This document shows, piece after piece, positions 1 through 4,972 of a stretch of DNA of 7,918 bases (the first letter of the stretch is position 1; each line of letters starts with the position of its first letter). The stretch is from contig JAJZHU010000103.1 of NCBI GenBank assembly GCA_021798375.1, forward strand, positions 1-7,918, in the 5' to 3' direction. The DNA comes from Pseudomonadota bacterium (GTDB lineage: Bacteria > Pseudomonadota > Alphaproteobacteria > Acetobacterales > Acetobacteraceae). Position numbers and translations under genes: made by a program. The notes beneath the pieces were generated by a model. That model was not told where the DNA came from. It saw only the letters and a program-made list of their open reading frames with translations, and ran no database searches.

Positions 1-646
1 ACTGGTAAGGAATCACCATTTCCACGTCGCCGCTGCACGCCGCTTCATCGAGTTGTGCCGCGGTTTCCGGCGCCGCGCGGAATTTTGGCCGCCGGTGCAC
101 CACCGCCACATGCGCCGCCACATCGCGCAACGACAACGCCCAATCCACCGCCGAATCGCCGCCGCCCGCGATCACCACGCGCTTGCCGCGAAAATCCTCG
201 CGCCGTTTCACATAATATTGCACGGCGCCACTGGCCTCGAACGCCGCCAGCCCATCCAGCGGCGGACGGTTCGGCCCGAACGCCCCGGCCCCCGCGGCCA
301 CCACCACGGCACGGACATGGATCTCGTCGCCCGCATCGGTGCCCAACACAAAATGGCCCGCCTCGCCCGAAAGCGACACCACCCGGCGACCCAGCAAACG
401 CGGCACGCCGAACGGAGCGATCTGCTCCTCAAGCTCGGAAATCAGCGCCCCCGCCGCAATCGCCGGATGGCCCGGAATGTCATAGATCGGTTTTTCCGGG
501 TAAAGCGCCGTCAATTGACCGCCCACTTCGCCCAGCGCATCGATCAACACCGAGCGCATCCGCAACATTCCAATTTCAAAGGCGGCAAACAACCCCACGG
601 GGCCCGCACCGATGACGGCGACATCTGTTTCGATAAGGTCTGACAT
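1..646 (-). CDS. Ferredoxin--NADP+ reductase, type 2 (TrxR-like), N-terminal part
   Basis: Flavoenzyme predicted to pass electrons between NADPH and ferredoxin or flavodoxin in the cytoplasm. The gene runs off the left edge; 215 codons from the start are present, where the family usually has about 330-350. Visible in order: the FAD dinucleotide-binding motif GAGPVG (residues 13-18), GGQL (42-45), the family block YPEKPIYDIPGHP (49-61), the AGAGAFGP segment (118-125), a second nucleotide-binding motif GGGDSAVDWA (161-170), and HRR (184-186) followed by FRA, typical of the NADPH 2'-phosphate site. Thioredoxin reductases carry a CxxC just before the second motif; here the equivalent stretch YYVKRREDFRGK has no cysteine, which excludes that enzyme. 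The ATG at 646-644 is the first in frame, since a TAG lies four codons upstream. An AGG (complement of 655-657) eight bases upstream is a weak ribosome binding site. The gene is divergent from tsaE. Confidence 0.9.
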   Translation of the reverse strand, partial: MSDLIETDVAVIGAGPVGLFAAFEIGMLRMRSVLIDALGEVGGQLTALYPEKPIYDIPGHPAIAAGALISELEEQIAPFGVPRLLGRRVVSLSGEAGHFVLGTDAGDEIHVRAVVVAAGAGAFGPNRPPLDGLAAFEASGAVQYYVKRREDFRGKRVVIAGGGDSAVDWALSLRDVAAHVAVVHRRPKFRAAPETAAQLDEAACSGDVEMVIPYQ

Positions 647-677
647 AGGATCAGCCTAGAAGCATAAATACGCGATC

Positions 678-683
678 AGGAAT
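678..683 (+). promoter_or_regulatory. Shine-Dalgarno-like AGGAAT ahead of the alternative tsaE start at 690
   Basis: AGGA (678-681) lies eight bases before an in-frame ATG at 690, a good spacing. If used, TsaE would gain 17 residues, several of them arginine, with no counterpart in E. coli TsaE as I know it. The ATG at 741 has no comparable site. The two starts imply different promoters, so this element matters for the start call. Confidence 0.3.
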
Positions 684-691
684 AGAGCCAT

Positions 692-713
692 GTTGCGTGA
701 ACGGGTTGTGAAC
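692..713 (+). repeat. Short imperfect direct repeat in the divergent intergenic region
   Basis: GTTGCGTGAAC (692-702) is followed after two bases by GTTGTGAAC (705-713). The copies differ by a two-base deletion and share GTTG at the left and TGAAC at the right. The second copy overlaps the candidate -35 hexamer at 706-711, so it could be an operator half-site. I do not recognise the binding protein, and chance is possible. Confidence 0.3.
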
Positions 714-734
714 AGGCACCCGCTTCGGCACAAT
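706..734 (+). promoter_or_regulatory. Candidate sigma70-like promoter for tsaE
   Basis: TTGTGA (706-711) and CACAAT (729-734) are separated by 17 bases, the ideal spacing. Each hexamer matches four of six positions of TTGACA and TATAAT. A start of transcription six or seven bases past the -10 element would fall at about 740-741, on the A of the ATG at 741, so the transcript would be leaderless or nearly so. This is pattern matching only; with two four-of-six hexamers, chance is a real alternative. Confidence 0.35.
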
Positions 735-740
735 CGGATC

Positions 741-1205
741 ATGATCAGCCGCGAAATTCATCTGCCCGATCAGGCCGCCACCGAGGAATTAGCCCGCCGT
801 CTGGGCGATTTGTCGCGTCCGGGCGATGCCATCTTGCTGTCGGGCGATCTGGGCGCCGGCAAATCCACCCTGGCGCGCGCCTTGTTGCGCCATTTGGCCA
901 ATGACCCCAATCTGGAAGTCCCCAGCCCGACCTTCAGCCTGGTGCAAAGCTATGCAACCCGGCGCGGTACGGCGCATCATTTCGATCTGTGGCGACTCGG
1001 CGATTCCGCCGAACTGGCCGAATTGGGATGGGACGAGGCCATGCGCGACCTGATCTTGGTGGAATGGCCCGAAAAAATGGGCCCCGAGCGGCTGCGCGAA
1101 CTGACCGATGCCGGCGCGCTGGCGATCTTTCTAACGTCGCCAGGCGATGATACACGCACCGCCCATCTTACCGGCTGGCCCGACCGACTGGAGTCTATGC
1201 CATGA
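741..1205 (+). CDS. tsaE: tRNA threonylcarbamoyladenosine biosynthesis ATPase TsaE (YjeE)
   Basis: Small cytoplasmic P-loop ATPase that works with TsaB and TsaD to transfer the threonylcarbamoyl group to A37 of ANN-decoding tRNAs (t6A). The 154-residue length fits the family. The Walker A motif GDLGAGKST is at 35-43 (K41, S42). Also present are PSPTFSLV (61-68), which matches the family's SPT(F/Y)xLV switch block, HFDLWRL (80-86) with D82, and LVEWPEKM (106-113) with E108. The start at 741 was chosen because similarity to the family begins there (the EIHLPDQAAT segment). A longer version from 690 has a better ribosome binding site and remains possible. The TGA at 1203-1205 overlaps the next ATG by four bases (ATGA), implying translational coupling. 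The neighbours are unrelated in function, which is normal for this alphaproteobacterial cluster. Confidence 0.93.
   Translation: MISREIHLPDQAATEELARRLGDLSRPGDAILLSGDLGAGKSTLARALLRHLANDPNLEVPSPTFSLVQSYATRRGTAHHFDLWRLGDSAELAELGWDEAMRDLILVEWPEKMGPERLRELTDAGALAIFLTSPGDDTRTAHLTGWPDRLESMP
1190..1193 (+). promoter_or_regulatory. Ribosome binding site of the nucleotidyltransferase gene
   Basis: GGAG inside the end of tsaE lies eight bases before the ATG at 1202. It supports that start and shows the gene can initiate on its own as well as by coupling through the ATGA overlap. Confidence 0.6.
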
Positions 1206-1939
1206 AATCCCCCACCACCGCCATGTTGCTCGCCGCCGGCTTGGGCACGCGGATGCGTCCGCTGACCGACCTCAAACCCAAAACCCTGCTGCATCTCGAA
1301 GGCCGTCCGCTGATCGATCACATTCTGGATCGCTTCGAGGAAGCCGGGGTCAGGCGCGTGGTAATCAACACCCATTGGCTGGCCGAACAGATCGAGGCGC
1401 ATCTGGCCGCAAGCGCCAGGCGGTTTGAATTCATCTATCGCCCCGAGGCCGAATTGCTCGATACCGGCGGCGCCGTGGTTTCGGCGTTGCAGGCGGGCGC
1501 CTTGGGCGACGAGCCGTTTTTCGTGGTCAACAGCGACATCATCTGGTTCAATGGCCCCTCGCCCACCATGACAAGGCTGGCCGAGGCCCACGGGCGCGAC
1601 ATCGCCGACGCCACCTTGCTGTTCCATCGCACCCATCAGATTTTCACCGACGTCGGCCATGGCGATTTCGCCCTCGACGAATGGGGCGTGCCCAGGGTGC
1701 CGGGCGAAAACCAGATCGTGCCCTATGTGTTCGGCGGCGTGCAAATCCTCAACCCCGTCGCCCTGGCGGGCCGCGAGCCGCGCAATTTCAGCCTTTACGG
1801 CGTCTGGCGCGACCTGATCGACCAAAACCGCCTCCGCGCCATCGTGCATGACGGGCTTTGGTTTCACATGAGCCGCCCGGAAGACATCGATATCGCCGCT
1901 TTGGCGCTGGAAGCGCGAATGACCGGGGCCACGACGTAA
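1202..1939 (+). CDS. murU: Nucleotidyltransferase family protein, MurU-like (N-acetylmuramate-1-phosphate uridylyltransferase)
   Basis: 245-residue sugar-phosphate nucleotidyltransferase. MurU joins UTP and MurNAc-alpha-1-phosphate to UDP-MurNAc, bypassing de novo synthesis during cell-wall recycling. Visible: the pyrophosphorylase signature AAGLGTRMRPLT (11-22) with PK (26-27) for the nucleotide phosphates, INTHWL (55-60), LLDTGGAV (85-92) for the base and sugar, and NSDI (110-113) with the expected metal ligand D112. PYVFGGVQIL and FSLYGVW in the C-terminal half resemble the alphaproteobacterial relatives. The C-terminal block, where relatives have W-x-(D/H)-VGTPE, reads WFHMSRPE (220-227), so the G-T pair is replaced by S-R. 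The MurU assignment rests on fold, neighbourhood (tsaE upstream, addBA downstream) and length; a mannose-1-phosphate or glucose-1-phosphate transferase cannot be excluded. Its usual partner kinase gene amgK is not in the window. Confidence 0.8.
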   Translation: MKSPTTAMLLAAGLGTRMRPLTDLKPKTLLHLEGRPLIDHILDRFEEAGVRRVVINTHWLAEQIEAHLAASARRFEFIYRPEAELLDTGGAVVSALQAGALGDEPFFVVNSDIIWFNGPSPTMTRLAEAHGRDIADATLLFHRTHQIFTDVGHGDFALDEWGVPRVPGENQIVPYVFGGVQILNPVALAGREPRNFSLYGVWRDLIDQNRLRAIVHDGLWFHMSRPEDIDIAALALEARMTGATT

Positions 1940-1955
1940 GATCAGCATCGTCGTG
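1930..1955 (+). other. Small stem-loop at the murU-addB junction
   Basis: CACGACG (1930-1936) and CGTCGTG (1949-1955) form a perfect 7-base inverted repeat around a 12-base loop that contains the murU stop TAA (1937-1939). No run of T follows, so it does not look like an intrinsic terminator. It could influence readthrough or mRNA stability, or be chance. Confidence 0.3.
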
Positions 1956-2000
1956 CAAGCCCCTGGGCGAAGCAATCCATCTTACCTGCTCCAATCAGCC

Positions 2001-2004
2001 GGAA
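2001..2004 (+). promoter_or_regulatory. Ribosome binding site of addB
   Basis: GGAA seven bases before the ATG at 2012. It is modest but well spaced, and it supports this start in the 72-base gap after murU. I see no clear promoter in that gap. Confidence 0.45.
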
Positions 2005-2011
2005 TCCCCCC

Positions 2012-4972
2012 ATGTCCCCGCCCCGCATCGCCACCATCGGCGCTCACCAGTCCTTCCTCGATGTGCTGGCGCGGCGTTGGCTGGATCAGGCAGCACCAGG
2101 CGATCCGATGGCGGTGGCGCGCGGTCTGATCCTGTTGCCCACCCGCCGCGCCGCGCGCAGCCTGCACGAGGCATTTCTGCGCGCCACCAATGGCAAGCCT
2201 TTGTTGCTGCCGCGCATCGAGGCCATCGGTGCGCCCGATGAGATGCCCTTTGCATTGCGCGGCGTGTTGGACGTACCGCAATCGATCGGCGCGTCGCACC
2301 GTCTGGCGCTGCTTTCCAGACTGATTTTGGCCCTGAATGGCGCCGCGGGAGCCCCCACCAGCGCCGATCGCGCCTGGCCGTTGGCGGCCTCGCTGGCGCA
2401 ATTGCTCGACGAGGCCGCCCGCGCCGAGATCGATTTGCGCCACGCGCTCGATCATATGGTCGATGCCGAATTCGCCGTGCATTGGCAGCAGATCACCAAA
2501 TTTCTCTCCATCGTCACCGAATATTGGCCCCGCGAACTGGCCAAGATGGGCCTTGCCGATATCGCCGACCGCCAGGTGGCGTTATTGCGCGCCGAAGCCG
2601 ACCGTTGGGACACCGCCCCGCCTTCCTTCCCGGTATGGGCGGCAGGCAGCACCGGCGGCATTGGCGCCGTGGCGCGGTTGCTGTCGGTGGTGGCGCGGAT
2701 GCCGCAAGGGCAGGTGGTGCTGCCGGGGCTGGATCTGGCGATGGAAGCCACCGCCTGGGACGCCATCGAGCCCGGCCATCCGCAGGCGAGTTTGCAACAA
2801 TTACTAAGCCGCATGGGGGCCGCGCGCGACGATGTGGTGGCCTGGGAAACGCCCGACCTCGTCTCGCCTGCCTCACGCACCCACGCGCTCAATCTGGCGC
2901 TGCGCCCGGCGGCGTGCCTGCCCGATTGGCGGCAGGCCGCCCCGCTCGATCTGGGCGATGTATCGATCCTAGAGCCCGGCGACCAGCAATCCGAGGCCAT
3001 GGCCATCGCCATTGCCCTGCGCCAGGGGCTGAACACGCCGGGCGCACGGGTGGCGCTGATCACCCCCGACCGCACATTGGCGGGCCGGGTGGCCGCCGAA
3101 CTCACCCGCTTTGGCGTGGTGGCCGACGACAGCGCGGGCGAACCGCTCGCCGACACCCCGCCCGCCCTGTTCCTGCGCCTGCTGATCGAAGCGGTGCGAA
3201 CCGGCCTTGCCCCGGTGGCCTTGCTGGCCTGGCTGAAACACCCGCTCACCGCCCTTGGCATGAAACCCTTCGCCGCCCGCGAGGCCGCGCGACGTCTGGA
3301 ACGCGCCTGTTTGCGCGGTCCCGCCCCGGCGCCATGGATCGAAGGCCTGCGCCAATTGGCCGGGGCCAGCGAGGTGGCAGACAACCTGCTCGACCGGTTG
3401 GAGCATTGCATCGCGCCGCTGATCCGCCTGTTTGCCCAGCCCGCCATCGAACCGGGTGCGTTTCTTGCCACCCTGATCGGATGCGCCGAAGCCGCCGCCG
3501 GCAGCGATGAAACCCCCGGCGCCCAATTTTTATGGGCGTTGGAAGAAGGCGAGGCCTTGTCGCAAACCCTGGCCGAACTGCGCACCGCATTCGAAGAATT
3601 GCCGCCGCAGGATCCCGGCGCGCTGCCGGGGTTGCTGGCGGCGGCGCTGTCGGGTGCTTCGGTGCGTTCGCGCCGTGCCCTGCGCGGGCGCGAAGCAGGT
3701 TCCGAACATCCGCGCGTGTTCATCTGGGGCTTGTTGGAGGCCCGGCTGCAAACCGTCGATCTGGCGGTGCTGGGCGGTCTGGTGGAAAGCGTCTGGCCGC
3801 CGGTGGCCGATCCCGGCCCCTGGATGAACCGCAAGATGCGCGCGCAAGCGGGTCTGCCCTCGCCCGAGGAAACCATCGAACAAGCCGCGCATGATTTCGT
3901 GATGGCGGCATGTTGCGCGCCCAAGGTGATCTTGTCGATCCCGCAGCGCCGCGACGGCGCGCCCGCCGTGCCGGCGCGTTTCGTCACCCGCCTGCATGCA
4001 TTGTTGCGCGGTTGGCAACGCGAATTGCCGCATCACCCGGCGCTAGATTGGGCGCATCAGATCGATCGCACCAAGCAATTAACCCCGGCCCCGCGCCCCG
4101 AACCGCGTCCGCCGTTGAAAAATCGCCCGCGCTCGCTGTCGGTGACCGACGTGGAATTGTGGTTCAACGACCCTTACGCGCTTTACGCTAAAAAGATCCT
4201 GCGTCTGCCCCGGCTGGACCCGCTGGAGCAAAACGCCGACCACGCCGATTTCGGCAATCTGGTACACACCGCCCTGTGCCGGTTCTTCACCAAAATGGGG
4301 GAGGATTGGCCGCAAGAGGCCGCCGATTTGTTGGCAGCCGATTTCAATGCGGCCATCGACAGCGCCTCGTTGCGTCCCTCGATCGCCGCATGGTGGCGGC
4401 CGCGCCTTACGCGCATCGCCCGCTTTATCGACCAATCCGAAAGCCTGCGCCGTGCCAACACCAACATCACGGCACGGCATCTGGAGATCAAAGGCAAGCT
4501 GCTATTGGGCGATTTCGAACTGCACGGCCGCGCCGACCGCATCGAGCGCATCGACCAGGACCAGTTCGCCATCATCGATTACAAAACCGGCGCCGTGCCA
4601 TCACAAAGCCAGGTCGAATCCGGTTTCGCGCCGCAATTGCCGCTGGAAGCGATGATGCTGGAACGCGGCGCCTTTGCGAAACTCGACGGCGAGGTGCGGG
4701 AACTGGCGTTTTGGAAGCTTTCCGGCGGACGAGAGCCCGGACGTGTGGTCGGCTTATGGCCCAAGGAGCCCGGAAAAATCGAAGAATCAGTCGAAGACGC
4801 CTACGCCGCGCTGCGCCGTCAGATCGAAAATTTCGCCAACCCGGACCAGGCCTATCTTTCGGCCCCCGATCCGCGCCGCAATCCGCGCTTTTCCGATTAC
4901 ACGCTGTTGGCCCGCCGTGGCGAATGGGCGGCGCTGGATAAAGACGCCGCCGACGATGAGGGCGCGCCATGA
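2012..4972 (+). CDS. addB: Double-strand break repair protein AddB, alphaproteobacterial type
   Basis: 986-residue subunit of the AddAB helicase-nuclease, which resects DNA ends for RecA-dependent recombination. The N-terminal region resembles a degenerate UvrD-type helicase: LILLPTRRAARSL (39-51) is present but no Walker A G-x-G-K-T is seen, so AddB probably does not hydrolyse ATP itself. The mid-region block IWGLLEARLQ (571-580) and GGLVESVWP (588-596) match the family, followed by PWMNRKMRAQAGLPSPEE and AAHDF. The C-terminal RecB-type nuclease domain starts near residue 708 and has H752 (GNLVH), D842 (GRADRI), D856 and K858 (DYKTG) and Q875 (QLPLE), so it looks active. There is no cysteine after the nuclease core, so the iron-sulfur cluster of Bacillus AddB is absent; the end reads PDPRRNPRFSDYTLLAR instead. 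The length is typical. The stop overlaps the addA start by ATGA. Confidence 0.95.
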   Translation: MSPPRIATIGAHQSFLDVLARRWLDQAAPGDPMAVARGLILLPTRRAARSLHEAFLRATNGKPLLLPRIEAIGAPDEMPFALRGVLDVPQSIGASHRLALLSRLILALNGAAGAPTSADRAWPLAASLAQLLDEAARAEIDLRHALDHMVDAEFAVHWQQITKFLSIVTEYWPRELAKMGLADIADRQVALLRAEADRWDTAPPSFPVWAAGSTGGIGAVARLLSVVARMPQGQVVLPGLDLAMEATAWDAIEPGHPQASLQQLLSRMGAARDDVVAWETPDLVSPASRTHALNLALRPAACLPDWRQAAPLDLGDVSILEPGDQQSEAMAIAIALRQGLNTPGARVALITPDRTLAGRVAAELTRFGVVADDSAGEPLADTPPALFLRLLIEAVRTGLAPVALLAWLKHPLTALGMKPFAAREAARRLERACLRGPAPAPWIEGLRQLAGASEVADNLLDRLEHCIAPLIRLFAQPAIEPGAFLATLIGCAEAAAGSDETPGAQFLWALEEGEALSQTLAELRTAFEELPPQDPGALPGLLAAALSGASVRSRRALRGREAGSEHPRVFIWGLLEARLQTVDLAVLGGLVESVWPPVADPGPWMNRKMRAQAGLPSPEETIEQAAHDFVMAACCAPKVILSIPQRRDGAPAVPARFVTRLHALLRGWQRELPHHPALDWAHQIDRTKQLTPAPRPEPRPPLKNRPRSLSVTDVELWFNDPYALYAKKILRLPRLDPLEQNADHADFGNLVHTALCRFFTKMGEDWPQEAADLLAADFNAAIDSASLRPSIAAWWRPRLTRIARFIDQSESLRRANTNITARHLEIKGKLLLGDFELHGRADRIERIDQDQFAIIDYKTGAVPSQSQVESGFAPQLPLEAMMLERGAFAKLDGEVRELAFWKLSGGREPGRVVGLWPKEPGKIEESVEDAYAALRRQIENFANPDQAYLSAPDPRRNPRFSDYTLLARRGEWAALDKDAADDEGAP
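4958..4962 (+). promoter_or_regulatory. Ribosome binding site of addA
   Basis: GAGGG within the last codons of addB lies six bases before the ATG at 4969. With the ATGA overlap it fixes the addA start and points to coupled synthesis of the two subunits in a one-to-one ratio. Confidence 0.65.

Noticed and set aside
53..643. Two + strand frames of 186 and 196 codons at the left end
   Set aside because: They are Arg/Pro/His-rich shadows of the - strand reductase, which has clear FAD and NADPH motifs.
1..646. Thioredoxin reductase as the identity of the left gene
   Set aside because: The redox CxxC is absent from the expected place before the NADPH motif, while the YPEKPIYDIPGHP block fits type-2 ferredoxin--NADP+ reductase.
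1930..1955. Intrinsic terminator after murU
   Set aside because: The stem is short, the loop is 12 bases and no T-run follows.
977..1975. 332-codon - strand frame opposite tsaE and murU
   Set aside because: It spans two well-supported + strand genes and their overlap; no family features are visible.
2482..3510. 342-codon + strand frame within addB
   Set aside because: Out-of-frame shadow of addB, rich in Arg, Gly and Ala with no motifs.
2452..3987. 511-codon open frame on the - strand opposite addB
   Set aside because: Its composition is dominated by Ser, Arg, Ala and Pro, it has no recognisable motif, and it lies fully inside a well-supported addB.
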